DNA of 64,000 bases from Acutalibacter muris. GTDB taxonomy: Bacteria > Bacillota > Clostridia > Oscillospirales > Acutalibacteraceae. Location of the stretch: NCBI RefSeq assembly GCF_002201475.1, contig NZ_CP021422.1:496001-560000 (forward strand). The letters run 5' to 3'. The position numbers and the translations under genes were made by a program. Numbering within the stretch: position 1 is the stretch's first letter; every line of letters starts with the position of its first letter. This document shows positions 7,999 through 15,913 of the stretch, piece by piece. The notes under the pieces were generated by a model. That model was given only the letters and a program-made list of their open reading frames with translations, was not told the DNA's origin and did no database searches.

Positions 7999-8592
7999 GT
8001 CCGCAAATTCAAGCTCAATATAAAAGTTGCATTTCTCCTCTGGCAAGAAAGCTCGAAAATACGCCTCCTCCAGAGGAATCCATCTGTCCTTGAAAACCTC
8101 CAGGGTCTCCGGTCCGTTCCGCGCCTTAATGCGCCTTAGCTGCTCTTTTGGCCCCACGTCCATAAAGATACGTAGGTCGTAATAGTCCCAAAGCTCCGGG
8201 TGGCAGCTATAGGAGCCCTCCACAACGGTGACAGGGGAGGGCTCCAGACGCACAGGCTCCAGCAGGGCGGGCTTGTGCGCGTCATAGGGCCGGTATACCA
8301 CCGGGCGGCCCGCCCTGAAGGGGAGCAGAACCTCCTCCAGCACCCGCTCCCGGTCCACGTTCCCACCGGGCTCTTTAAAGCGCTCCGGGGTTCGCTGCTC
8401 GGCCCGCAGGAAGAAGTGGTCCATATGCACCACCGCCGCACCCGCCTCTTTTTCCAGCGCCCCTGCCAGGGTGGTCTTCCCGGACCCGCAGCGTCCGTCT
8501 ATGGCAAGCAGTATGGGTCGTTTGGGGTACTGGCCGAGGAATTCCAGAATTGCGCCCGTGGCAGAGACCAGGTCAGCTTTCAGCCTTTTCAT
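7996..8592 (-). CDS. P-loop kinase of the uridine kinase / phosphoribulokinase family
   Basis: 198 residues. Walker A is GRCGSGKTT (33-41). Further family features are VVHMDHFFLR, the GGNVDRERV segment, VYRPYDAH, VVEGSYSCHPEL and a lid-like KARNGPETLEVFKDRW. The enzyme should phosphorylate a small alcohol such as a nucleoside, pantothenate-like vitamin or sugar. Its start lies 20 bases inside the end of the upstream ECF S-component gene, so translation is coupled. That pairing suggests it traps the imported compound by phosphorylation. Substrate unknown. Confidence 0.85.
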   Translation of the reverse strand: MKRLKADLVSATGAILEFLGQYPKRPILLAIDGRCGSGKTTLAGALEKEAGAAVVHMDHFFLRAEQRTPERFKEPGGNVDRERVLEEVLLPFRAGRPVVYRPYDAHKPALLEPVRLEPSPVTVVEGSYSCHPELWDYYDLRIFMDVGPKEQLRRIKARNGPETLEVFKDRWIPLEEAYFRAFLPEEKCNFYIELEFAD

Positions 8593-9142
8593 TGTTCATA
8601 TCCCGCTTCGTCTTAAAGGGCACAAGCCCGGTGCGGCCCAGGGCCAGCATGATAAGGGGGAGGAGGATAAGCTGGGCCAGTATGCCGGGAAGGGCGTTGA
8701 TGAAGGCTCCCGCCAGGAACATCTGCACCGAGAAGCCGCTGCCGAAGACCCCCAGCTGGATTGTCTGGACGACTCCCCACACCACGCGCCCCGCCAGCAT
8801 AGCGATTACCAGGCTCCTGTAGAGAGCCAGCATACATTTCCATTTGGACAGGGAGTAGAGCAGCCCGGCCACAAGACCATAGGTCATCAGCTCAAAGGCC
8901 ATCGCCGTGCCCGCGGGGAAGAACACCGGCATACCGAATATGGCCGACCGCAGAAGGGGCAGCACAAAGCCCACAAGGGCGCCGCTCTGCCAGCCGCATA
9001 CAAAGCCGCAGAGCAGGACGGGTATGTGCATGGGCAGCAGCATCTGGCCTATCTGGGGAATCTGGGCGGTGAACAGGGGCAGAATCAGGCCGATGGCCAG
9101 GAACATGGCGGAGAGAACAAGGTTTTTAGTCATTGGTTTCAT
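8573..9142 (-). CDS. ECF transporter substrate-binding (S) component
   Basis: 189 residues with five or six hydrophobic segments. The N-terminal FLAIGLILPLFTAQIPQIGQMLLPMHIPVLLCGFVCGW and GFVLPLLRSAIFGMPVFFPAGTAMAFELMTYG are typical of one group of energy-coupling-factor S components in Firmicutes. These integral membrane proteins bind a vitamin or related compound and share the EcfA/A'/T module, which is not encoded here. AAGGAG stands 9 bases before the ATG. The coupled kinase gene hints at a substrate that is phosphorylated after uptake. Vitamin specificity cannot be read from sequence. Confidence 0.88.
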   Translation of the reverse strand: MKPMTKNLVLSAMFLAIGLILPLFTAQIPQIGQMLLPMHIPVLLCGFVCGWQSGALVGFVLPLLRSAIFGMPVFFPAGTAMAFELMTYGLVAGLLYSLSKWKCMLALYRSLVIAMLAGRVVWGVVQTIQLGVFGSGFSVQMFLAGAFINALPGILAQLILLPLIMLALGRTGLVPFKTKRDMNNEKAES

Positions 9143-9178
9143 TGAAGCAGCTCCTTTTCATTTTTCCATTGTGGACAT

Positions 9179-9209
9179 ATTATAACATATTGAGTAGACT
9201 CGAAGTCAA
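9179..9209 (-). promoter_or_regulatory. Probable promoter of the ECF-S/kinase operon
   Basis: Minus strand: -35 TTGACT (9204-9209), -10 TATAAT (9179-9184). The spacer is 19 bp, longer than optimal, so a regulator may help. Confidence 0.55.
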
Positions 9210-9245
9210 GCGTTTTCTCCGGGAGAAATTTTCTTTTGAAACGCC

Positions 9246-9274
9246 TTGACAAAGATACGCATTGATATTATAAT
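9246..9274 (+). promoter_or_regulatory. Consensus sigma-A promoter of the SPFH operon
   Basis: -35 TTGACA (9246-9251), 17-bp spacer, -10 TATAAT (9269-9274): full consensus. Confidence 0.85.
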
Positions 9275-9326
9275 GATATCAAACAGCGAGCTAAGGCCCG
9301 CGTACATATGAAAGGGGACTGAAGGT

Positions 9327-10349
9327 ATGGAACAAAACGAGAAGATAGTCAACCGCTATGAGGAGAAGTCCGCAAAGACCCTGAGCGGCTTTGGGATGCT
9401 GGCGCTGGTCCTGCTGCTGATACTGGGCGGCATAGCCGTGATGGTGCTGGGTATAGTCGGGGTGGTGCAGTACAGCATCGAGATGGGAAATGAGGACGCG
9501 GTCAGCGCCGCCGGCCTGGTGATGCTTTTTGGCGGCATTATCCTCATGGTGCTGGGCTTTGTGCTCTGCGCGGGCTTCAAGGTGATAAACCCCAACGAGG
9601 CCATGGTGCTGACCCTGTTCGGCAAGTATTACGGCACCATTAAGAAGGACGGCTTCTTCTGGACCAACATCTTTTGCTCGGGCATGAACCCGGGCTCGGA
9701 CCGAAGCAGCGTGTCGGTGGGGGCCAACGGCAGCGTGAATATTTCCGGCGGCAACAAAAAGGTGAGCCTGAAGACCATGACACTGAATAACGAGAAGCAG
9801 ACCGTAAACGACGAGCGGGGCAACCCAATTATTATCGGCACCATAGTTATCTGGCGGATAGTGGACACCACCAAGGCTGTCTTTAATGTGCAGAACTACC
9901 GCACGTTCCTCTCCACCCAGTGCGACTCGGCCACCAGGAACATAGCGAGGATGTACCCCTATGACCTCTTCGAGGAGGACGACCAGAACGAGAAGACCCT
10001 TCGTGGCAGCAGCCAGGAGATAGCCGCCATGATGACAAAGGATTTACAGGAACGGGTGGCTATAGCGGGCCTTGAGATACTGGAGGTGCGCATAACTCAT
10101 CTGAGCTACGCCCCGGAGATAGCGGCGGCCATGCTCCAGCGCCAGCAGGCCGAGGCCATTGTGGCTGCACGGAAGAAGATAGTAGAGGGGGCCGTGGGCA
10201 TGGTGGAGATGGCCCTGGACCAGCTCAATGAGGACCAGGTGGTGGCCCTGGACGACGAGCGCAAGGCGGCCATGGTCAGTAACCTCTTGGTGGTGCTCTG
10301 CGGCAGCAAGGATGCCCAGCCGGTGGTGAACAGCGGCTCGATATATTAA
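9327..10349 (+). CDS. SPFH / Band 7 domain membrane protein
   Basis: 340 residues. Two N-terminal membrane segments (about 20-45 and 57-80) precede an SPFH domain (about 85-290) with [58 protein letters not shown] and [51 protein letters not shown], the hallmark of the family. Members form oligomeric rings that organise membrane microdomains, often around proteases. It is followed after 25 bases by a small DNA-binding-type protein. The partner process here is unknown. Confidence 0.92.
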   Translation: MEQNEKIVNRYEEKSAKTLSGFGMLALVLLLILGGIAVMVLGIVGVVQYSIEMGNEDAVSAAGLVMLFGGIILMVLGFVLCAGFKVINPNEAMVLTLFGKYYGTIKKDGFFWTNIFCSGMNPGSDRSSVSVGANGSVNISGGNKKVSLKTMTLNNEKQTVNDERGNPIIIGTIVIWRIVDTTKAVFNVQNYRTFLSTQCDSATRNIARMYPYDLFEEDDQNEKTLRGSSQEIAAMMTKDLQERVAIAGLEILEVRITHLSYAPEIAAAMLQRQQAEAIVAARKKIVEGAVGMVEMALDQLNEDQVVALDDERKAAMVSNLLVVLCGSKDAQPVVNSGSIY

Positions 10350-10374
10350 CGACAGAAGAAACAGGAGACTGCCT

Positions 10375-10548
10375 ATGGACGAGAAGGAGAAAGCCAAAAA
10401 GCAGATACTGCTTAGGATATCGCCCACCCTCTGGAGGGAGCTGGCACAGTGGGCGGAGGAGGACTTTCGCTCTATCAACGGGCAGATAGAGTTTTTGCTG
10501 ACGGAGTGCGTAAGAAAGAGGAAGGGCGGAAAGAAGCCGGAGGAGTAA
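10375..10548 (+). CDS. Small Arc-type ribbon-helix-helix protein
   Basis: 57 residues, AGGAG 8 bases before ATG 10375. The sequence KKQILLRISPTLWRELAQWA followed by EDFRSINGQIEFLLTECVRK fits the beta-strand/helix/helix pattern of Arc/MetJ-type DNA-binding proteins, with a Lys-rich tail. It follows the SPFH gene in the same transcript. It could regulate this operon or, since the strand is short, mediate protein contact instead. Not an antitoxin by context, as no toxin gene is adjacent. Confidence 0.8.
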   Translation: MDEKEKAKKQILLRISPTLWRELAQWAEEDFRSINGQIEFLLTECVRKRKGGKKPEE

Positions 10549-10761
10549 AAAGTTCGTCAACCTTTCAAGGTTGTGGGGTTCTTAGGGGCAAAGCCCCTAA
10601 GTCGCCGAAGGCTGTAAATGTACAAAAAGAAATTAGGACTTTTCCAAAGGAAAAGTCCTAAAATGTTTTGGTTTATCAGTTGGCTTCTTCGCTTCGCTCA
10701 GTCGCAAGACCGTGGGACTCTGTCCCACACCCTGCGGCCTTGAAAGGCCGGCGAACTTTTT
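10547..10761. repeat. Intergenic hairpin-rich repeat, copy 1 (with inverted ends)
   Basis: Fills the whole gap between two convergent stop codons. Its ends are inverted repeats: 10547-10570 and 10738-10761 match at 21 of 24 positions and read AAAAAGTTCG...CCTTTCAAGG. Inside are a GGGGCAAAGCCCC hairpin (about 10585-10598), a perfect 13-bp stem TTAGGACTTTTCC/GGAAAAGTCCTAA (10633-10661), and GTGGGACTCTGTCCCAC (10712-10728) followed by ACCCTGC. Related copies are at 36272-36335, 36896-37029 and 59562-59690. It likely terminates transcription from both sides. Confidence 0.85.
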
Positions 10762-12550
10762 ACTCTATCCTCTCAAAATCCGCAGGCCCATGCTTGCACA
10801 GGGGGCAGACAAAATCCTCCGGCAGTTCGTCCCCCTCATACACATACCCGCATACCTTGCAGACCCAGCCCTTCTTACCCTCCGTCTCCGGCTTGGGCTT
10901 CACGTTCTGCTGATAGTAGGTGTACGTCATAGTCTCCACATGGGATATAACCCGGCTCTCGGTGACGCTGCAAATAAACATACCGTGGGTGTCCAGGTCC
11001 ACATACTGCTCCACCTTCAGCGACATGAAGGAGTTGATATACATGGGCAGAAACGCCAGCCCGTTATCAGAGCGCAGTATCTCCTGCCCCGCGAACTTGT
11101 CCGCAGAGCGCCCGCTCTGGAAGCCGAAGTTCTGGAACACCGAGAAGGGCGCGTCCTGGGAAAGGCAGTTGATGTTCATTATGCCGGTCTGCTTTATCAC
11201 ATGGTGAGAGTAATTGTCCTTATTGATGCAAACGGCGATGCGGTTGGGGGTGTTGGTCACCTGGGTGACGGTGTTCACGATAAGGCCGTTGTCCTTCTTG
11301 CCGTCGTTGCTGGTGATGACATAGAGACCGTAGCCGATATTAAAGAGGGCCGTCAGGTCGTGCTTGTCGGCAGTGTCATCCTGGCGGGCCAGATAGTCCT
11401 GGCAGAGGTTCGCGGCCAGTGTCTCCAGCTTCTCGCCGCTCTCGGCGCTGAGGGCGGAGCGGATAGTGACCACCGGCTCCGCCATAGTCAGCTTCTTGGA
11501 CTTTTCCAGCATCCCCTTCATGACCCTGGCGGCCATGGGGGCCCAGGAGCCGTTCTCGATAAGGGCCACGGTGCGGTTCTGGAAGTTCCGCTCGGTGAGG
11601 TGGGTGATGAACTCCCGCATAAAGGGGAATATCTCCGCGTTATAGGTGGTGGTGGCCAGCACCAGCTTGTTATAGCGGAACGCGTCCTCTACGGCCTCGG
11701 CCATGTCCGCGCGGGCCAGATCGTGTATAACCACCTTCGGGCAGCCCTTCTGCCGCAGCTTCTCCGCGAACTGCTCCACGGCCTTTTTGGTGTTGCCGTA
11801 GATGGAGGTATAGGCTATCACTATGCCCTCGCTCTCGGGGGTATAGGAGGACCATAGGTCATACTTTTTGATATAGTGGCCGAGATTCTCCTTGAGCACC
11901 GGCCCGTGGGTGGGGCAGATGATCTGTATGTCCAGGCCCGCCGCCTTCTTTAAGAGCGCCTGGACCTGGGCCCCGTACTTGCCCACTATGCCGATATAGT
12001 ACCTGCGGGCCTCACAGTCCCAGTCCTCCTCCACGTCCAGGGCCCCGAACTTGCCGAAGCCGTCGGCGGAGAACAGCACCTTGTCTGTGGTATCGTAGGT
12101 GACGATGACCTCGGGCCAGTGGACCATGGGGGCGGCCACAAAGGCGAAGGTGTGCCTGCCGGTATTGAGGGTGTCCCCCTCCTTGACGAGGAGGCGGCGG
12201 TCGGCAAAATCGTCCCCGAAGAACTGGCCCATCATGGCAAAGGCCTTCTCGCTGGAGACGATGGTGGTCTCCTTATAGGTCTGCATGAAAGCGGCAATGC
12301 TCCCGGCGTGGTCGGGCTCCATATGCTGGATTATAAGGTAGCTGGGCTTGCGGCCCCCAAAGACGCCCTCTAAGTTATCCAGCCACTGGTGGGTGAAGTG
12401 CGCGTCCACCGTGTCGAAGACGGCAACCTTCTCGTCCAGCACCACATAGGAATTATAGGCCATGCCGTTTGGCACCAGATACTGGCCCTCGAACAGGTCA
12501 ACCTCATGGTCGTTTACGCCGACATACTTGATATCCTGGGTGATTTCCAT
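10760..12550 (-). CDS. Flavodiiron protein fused to flavin reductase and rubredoxin
   Basis: 596 residues in four modules. The beta-lactamase-like diiron domain (1-240) has all ligands: His76, Glu78, Asp80, His81, His144, Asp163 and His215. A flavodoxin domain follows (about 243-385, YTSIYGNTKKA). A flavin-reductase-like FMN domain (about 405-545) and a C-terminal rubredoxin (CKVCGYVY...CPLCK, about 556-590) complete the electron path. Flavodiiron proteins reduce O2 to water and/or NO to N2O in anaerobes, so this is an oxygen/NO defence enzyme that carries its own electron donors. It has a consensus promoter of its own. Confidence 0.95.
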   Translation of the reverse strand: MEITQDIKYVGVNDHEVDLFEGQYLVPNGMAYNSYVVLDEKVAVFDTVDAHFTHQWLDNLEGVFGGRKPSYLIIQHMEPDHAGSIAAFMQTYKETTIVSSEKAFAMMGQFFGDDFADRRLLVKEGDTLNTGRHTFAFVAAPMVHWPEVIVTYDTTDKVLFSADGFGKFGALDVEEDWDCEARRYYIGIVGKYGAQVQALLKKAAGLDIQIICPTHGPVLKENLGHYIKKYDLWSSYTPESEGIVIAYTSIYGNTKKAVEQFAEKLRQKGCPKVVIHDLARADMAEAVEDAFRYNKLVLATTTYNAEIFPFMREFITHLTERNFQNRTVALIENGSWAPMAARVMKGMLEKSKKLTMAEPVVTIRSALSAESGEKLETLAANLCQDYLARQDDTADKHDLTALFNIGYGLYVITSNDGKKDNGLIVNTVTQVTNTPNRIAVCINKDNYSHHVIKQTGIMNINCLSQDAPFSVFQNFGFQSGRSADKFAGQEILRSDNGLAFLPMYINSFMSLKVEQYVDLDTHGMFICSVTESRVISHVETMTYTYYQQNVKPKPETEGKKGWVCKVCGYVYEGDELPEDFVCPLCKHGPADFERIE

Positions 12551-12585
12551 TATGACTCTCCTTTATGAATTGGGTTTCTGTCCAT

Positions 12586-12614
12586 ATTATACCCAGATAA
12601 CTAAGGTTTGTCAA
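12586..12614 (-). promoter_or_regulatory. Consensus promoter of the flavodiiron gene
   Basis: Minus strand: -35 TTGACA (12609-12614), 17-bp spacer, -10 TATAAT (12586-12591). It starts one base after the stop codon of the upstream gene. Confidence 0.85.
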
Positions 12615-13610
12615 TCAGATATCCCGCCGCTTTATCTCCATGCCGCCGGAGGTGGTGTTCATGCGTATTTCCGCGCCGCCGCTGCCGCAGCGCACACGGC
12701 CGCCCCCAAGGTCCTCGGTGGGGAAGTCGGAGCGGAAGCTGCCGGAGACAGAGTCGTGCTCCACGGTGAAACCCGCAGCGGGGGGCAGCTCCAGCGTTAA
12801 TCGGCCGGAAACGGAGTCCATATCCACATCAAGGGGCTCTGCCGAAAGGCTTGCGGATATATCGCCGGAGATGGTGCTAACGTTAAGCTCCTGGACCTGG
12901 CCGTCCAGCTTGCAGCCCCCTGAAACGGTGTCCAGGGTAAGGGCCTCAGAGTCAACGCCCGCAAGCTCCATGACGCCGCTGACGGTGTTTACCGTTAAGC
13001 TCTCGGTGGCGGAAATCTCGTTTAGAAAAGCCTCCCCGCTGACGGTGTTCACCTCCATCCGCTCTGCGGAGCAGGAGCTGAGGGAGAGGCTGCCGCTTAC
13101 TGTAGACACGCTCATATCCTCAGATTTGCAGCCCGCCACGGACATATCCCCGCTGGTGTTTGAAACGTCCAGGGTGACCAGCTCCACCATTAGCTCCCGG
13201 GGCAGGAGCACCTCCAGCTCCTTGTCCTTCTGGCCGAACCAGCCCAGGTTCACGTTGAAGAACTTGCGGAACCACTGGCCGTCCCAGCGGATCTTGAGGG
13301 CGCCGGAGCCTGTTTCCACCTTCATGCGGTCGGCCTCGTCAATGGCCTTTGCGCTGCGCTCGGTGACGTGTATTTTATTGTCGGGGCTTATACCTACCGT
13401 AACCGGGCCCGTGAGCCAGGATATATCAAGGCTGTCTATCTCCTCTTCGGCCGGGTCGATGACAAGGGCGTTCTCATGGCCGCGGGCTATCTTTGTATTA
13501 ACGCTCCTGTCCGGTTCGGCGGCAAGGCCGATGGCCAGCACCGAGGCGAAGAATAGGGCGGCAAGGGCGCAGGCCGTTATGGTGAATATCTGGCTCTTTT
13601 TAAGCTTCAT
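12615..13610 (-). CDS. DUF4097 (toastrack) repeat protein, membrane-anchored
   Basis: 331 residues from the ATG preceded by GGGAGG. A short cytoplasmic stretch leads to one membrane segment (about 9-30, IFTITACALAALFFASVLAIGLA), then an outer beta-helix-like domain of repeated blades of the form S-x-S-T-V-S-G-x-L/V, e.g. MSVSTVSGSLSLSS, MEVNTVSGEAFL and LTLDTVSGGCKL, ending GGMEIKRRDI. Such adhesin-like DUF4097 proteins are regularly encoded with PadR and HAAS proteins, as here. The overlap of 14 bases between its upstream ribosome binding site region and the previous gene indicates coupling. Role probably envelope sensing; not established. Confidence 0.85.
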   Translation of the reverse strand: MKLKKSQIFTITACALAALFFASVLAIGLAAEPDRSVNTKIARGHENALVIDPAEEEIDSLDISWLTGPVTVGISPDNKIHVTERSAKAIDEADRMKVETGSGALKIRWDGQWFRKFFNVNLGWFGQKDKELEVLLPRELMVELVTLDVSNTSGDMSVAGCKSEDMSVSTVSGSLSLSSCSAERMEVNTVSGEAFLNEISATESLTVNTVSGVMELAGVDSEALTLDTVSGGCKLDGQVQELNVSTISGDISASLSAEPLDVDMDSVSGRLTLELPPAAGFTVEHDSVSGSFRSDFPTEDLGGGRVRCGSGGAEIRMNTTSGGMEIKRRDI

Positions 13611-13623
13611 CTCACGCCCTCCC

Positions 13624-14328
13624 TTACTTGCCGCCATTTTGCTTCATCATGGAGCCCAGCAAGGTGTTCACGATCACGTCTATAGCCGGGGCGATAAGGA
13701 ATATCACCCAAGTGATGTACCACTTGCCTGTGCCAAAGCTTATGATGAAGTAGAAGGCCAGCACCAAGGGCCAGAAGGCTCCGTTAAAGGCAGCGATATA
13801 GTGCTTTTTTCTCTGCTTCTGCTGCTGCCACTGCTGAAAGTCCTTTACCACTGACCCGGGCACGGGCTGGGGCTGCTCCGGGTGGGACCACTTATCGTAG
13901 ACTAAAAGCCCGACTCCCACGGCTATCATCATGAACATACCGATGGGCCCCAGGGCCCCGCCGAAGAAGCTGCCGCCAAAAAGCTCCTCGAAAACTATTG
14001 GCGGCACGGGGCTCAGTATAAACAGCATGACCGCCGCCGTGCGCACCAGGGCCCTGCGGTGGTCGGGCCGGGGCTGGGGGTAGTACACCGGCGGGGGGAC
14101 CGGGTCACCGTTCTCGTCGTCCTCCAGCTGGGAAAAAAGCTCCCGCACGTCGCCAATGCTCCCGATGGTCAGGTTATATGCGTCGTCGGGGGTCTTGCCC
14201 TCTCCTATAAAAGCGTAATATTTCTCGATGAGGTTTTGGGTGAGCTCTATCTTCAACTCATAGGCCCGCTGGGTGTGGGGCGCGCTTTCAAAAAGCTGGT
14301 CCATGTATTCTCGTATTCTGTATTCCAT
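13624..14328 (-). CDS. HAAS / DUF1700-type membrane protein
   Basis: 234 residues. The N-terminal helical domain (about 1-65, LTQNLIEKYYAFIGEGKTPDDAYNLTIGSIGDVRELFSQLE) is the HAAS/DUF1700 type. Membrane segments lie near 93-112, 118-143 and 175-222. Proteins of this type are tied by gene neighbourhood to PadR regulators and toastrack proteins and probably form a membrane signalling unit with them. It starts 38 bases after padR. Confidence 0.8.
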   Translation of the reverse strand: MEYRIREYMDQLFESAPHTQRAYELKIELTQNLIEKYYAFIGEGKTPDDAYNLTIGSIGDVRELFSQLEDDENGDPVPPPVYYPQPRPDHRRALVRTAAVMLFILSPVPPIVFEELFGGSFFGGALGPIGMFMMIAVGVGLLVYDKWSHPEQPQPVPGSVVKDFQQWQQQKQRKKHYIAAFNGAFWPLVLAFYFIISFGTGKWYITWVIFLIAPAIDVIVNTLLGSMMKQNGGK

Positions 14329-14366
14329 GTAGGTGTCTCCTTTTTACCTTTTTTATTAGAGTAAGG

Positions 14367-14693
14367 TCATGGGGTTATAAGTGTCTCGATAAGCCGCTGG
14401 GACTGCTCCCATTCTCCCAGCATACGGTGGTACTCCTGCACTCCCGCCTGGGTGATGGAGTAGTACCGCCGCCGGGCCCCGGTGTTCTCGTCCCCCCAGT
14501 AAGAGGTGATGAGCCCCATCTGTTCAAGCCTGCGAAAGGCCGTATAGAGCGTGGCCTCCTTAAGCTCATACTGTCCGCCGGTCTTCTCGGCTATAGAGCG
14601 GTTTATCTTGTAGCCGTAGCTGTCGCCGCTCAGCAGATGGGCCAAAATGATGGTGTCGGTGTGTCCGCGTATCATATCCGACGCAATGGACAT
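14367..14693 (-). CDS. PadR-family transcriptional regulator
   Basis: 108 residues: winged helix domain with the PadR hallmarks ILAHLLSGDSYGYKINRSI, LKEATLYTAFRRLEQMGLITSYWG and RRYYSITQAGVQEYHRML. The short C-terminal helix places it in the PadR-s2 group. First gene of the padR-HAAS-toastrack operon, behind a consensus promoter with palindromic GTATAT/ATATAC sequences nearby. Probably an autorepressor. Confidence 0.92.
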   Translation of the reverse strand: MSIASDMIRGHTDTIILAHLLSGDSYGYKINRSIAEKTGGQYELKEATLYTAFRRLEQMGLITSYWGDENTGARRRYYSITQAGVQEYHRMLGEWEQSQRLIETLITP

Positions 14694-14716
14694 ATTACCC
14701 CTCCTTTCATGGTATT

Positions 14717-14745
14717 ATTATATATCCATATACTTCGACTGTCAA
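14717..14745 (-). promoter_or_regulatory. Consensus promoter of the padR operon
   Basis: Minus strand: -35 TTGACA (14740-14745), 17-bp spacer, -10 TATAAT (14717-14722). Confidence 0.85.
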
Positions 14746-14767
14746 GGTATATTTGCGCAAAATATAC
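14724..14767. promoter_or_regulatory. Candidate PadR operators
   Basis: A near-palindrome GTATATTTGCGC-AAAATATAC (14747-14767) lies just upstream of the -35 box. A second ATATAC/GTATAT pair (about 14728-14752) spans the -35. The ATATAC half-site style fits known PadR operators; binding is inferred. Confidence 0.5.
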
Positions 14768-14782
14768 TTACGGATTTATTAC

Positions 14783-14815
14783 AAAAAAACAGACAGCTCC
14801 ATAAATGGAGCTGTC
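14783..14815 (-). terminator. Terminator of the methyltransferase gene
   Basis: Perfect inverted repeat GACAGCTCCAT/ATGGAGCTGTC (14792-14815). On the minus strand it is followed by TGTTTTTTTG. Confidence 0.88.
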
Positions 14816-14830
14816 CTGATATTCAATAAA

Positions 14831-15592
14831 TCAGCCGGGCTTTCTGGCCATCAGGCAGTACCAGCCAATCTCATCAAAGGGCTTGTCCTCAAACCATGGG
14901 CAGGGCCTTATCTCGGGCTGGGAGTAGCCCATATTATGGAGCTCAGTCTTGACGGTTTCCAGGGAAAAGGGGTGCAGGTGCTCCTGAAAGTTGTTGGTAT
15001 CGAATATTCTGCGTCCTTTTTCGTAGCTGTGAACGATGTTTATGGTTATGGTCCCGTCGGCGTTATAGTCCCACACCTGGACGCAGCCAATGCGGGTTCC
15101 GTCCTCCTTATAGAAGGGCTGGGGTATGATAAACCGATTGGCGCTTTTTGGGGCCGCGTCCCAGTTTCTGCTGTCAAAATAGAGCCAGCCGCCGGGGACG
15201 ATACATTTGTCCATTTCATGTATGGTTTTGAGAACATCGGCATTCGTCACGTGACCAAGGGCGCTGCCTGTGCTCATAACGCAGTCAAATTTACGGTCAA
15301 AATGGCCGGAAAGCTCCCGGAAATCGCACTGGGCAAGGGGAACGTCAAATCCCTTCTCCCGGGCCTTCTTTGCCGCCTTTTCCAACATTGGCGCGCTGAT
15401 GTCTGAACCTGATACCTCATAGCCCAGCTCCAGAAGGGGAAAGGTCAGGTTGCCGGTGCCGAAGCTGCAATCAAGGATAGAACGGAGGCTTTTGCTGACG
15501 AGCATTTTTTCATAGTGCTGCTTATATGCTTGGTTAGCGCCGTCGGTGAAGCGCTCGTCGTATATCTCGGGGAAATCGTAAAGGTCAGCCAT
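14831..15592 (-). CDS. Class I SAM-dependent methyltransferase
   Basis: 253 residues from the ATG preceded by AAGGAG (7 bases); a Met codon 18 bases upstream has no ribosome binding site. Rossmann motif I is ILDCSFGTGNLTFPLLELG (about 39-57), motif II GSDIS, and DCVMSTGSALGH marks the post-motif region. The C-terminal WYCLMARKP resembles stand-alone methyltransferases of unknown substrate in Clostridia. Base composition is more AT-rich than the flanks, so it may be a recent arrival. It ends at a strong terminator. Confidence 0.85.
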   Translation of the reverse strand: MADLYDFPEIYDERFTDGANQAYKQHYEKMLVSKSLRSILDCSFGTGNLTFPLLELGYEVSGSDISAPMLEKAAKKAREKGFDVPLAQCDFRELSGHFDRKFDCVMSTGSALGHVTNADVLKTIHEMDKCIVPGGWLYFDSRNWDAAPKSANRFIIPQPFYKEDGTRIGCVQVWDYNADGTITINIVHSYEKGRRIFDTNNFQEHLHPFSLETVKTELHNMGYSQPEIRPCPWFEDKPFDEIGWYCLMARKPG

Positions 15593-15651
15593 TTTTATAC
15601 TCCTTTTCACTTTTTTATTATCTTACTCAGCGCGGGAAATTCATATAAGCC

Positions 15652-15819
15652 CTATTTCATCACAACATTCCGCTCCCCCTCCTCCGAGGAGAGAAGTTCC
15701 CCCTCGTACCTGTCGGCGGTAAAGAGGAACACGATGTACCTGCCGGTTTCTATAGCGAACTGCTTCACCCCGCAGAGCCTTGGGGCCAGTACCGTCAGGC
15801 CGGTCTCATCTTCCCCAAT
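15652..15819 (-). pseudogene. Truncated NUDIX hydrolase (MutT-like) relic
   Basis: The minus strand encodes EDETGLTVLAPRLCGVKQF, then a continuation with RYIVFLFTADRYEGELLSSE and a premature end after NVVMK. This matches the second half of the Nudix box (EExTGL) and the downstream strand pair of 8-oxo-dGTP-type MutT proteins. The first half, with the essential REUxEE residues and the glycine-rich start, is missing, and the usual tryptophan-containing C-terminus is lost. No start codon or ribosome binding site fits. It is a decayed gene. Confidence 0.75.
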
Positions 15820-15853
15820 ATTATATCAGTTTGTCACTTATAGGGCACCCCCC

Positions 15854-15882
15854 TTGCAAAATCCGTGGCAATCGTATACAAT
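15854..15882 (+). promoter_or_regulatory. Promoter of the histidine phosphatase gene
   Basis: -35 TTGCAA (15854-15859), 17-bp spacer, -10 TACAAT (15877-15882). Confidence 0.65.
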
Positions 15883-15913
15883 ATTCAAAAACAAACGGAA
15901 AGGTCCTGATAAA

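Noticed and set aside
10712..11857. Long plus-strand frame opposite the flavodiiron gene
   Set aside because: Same reason: the real gene on the minus strand has all metal ligands, promoter and start site.
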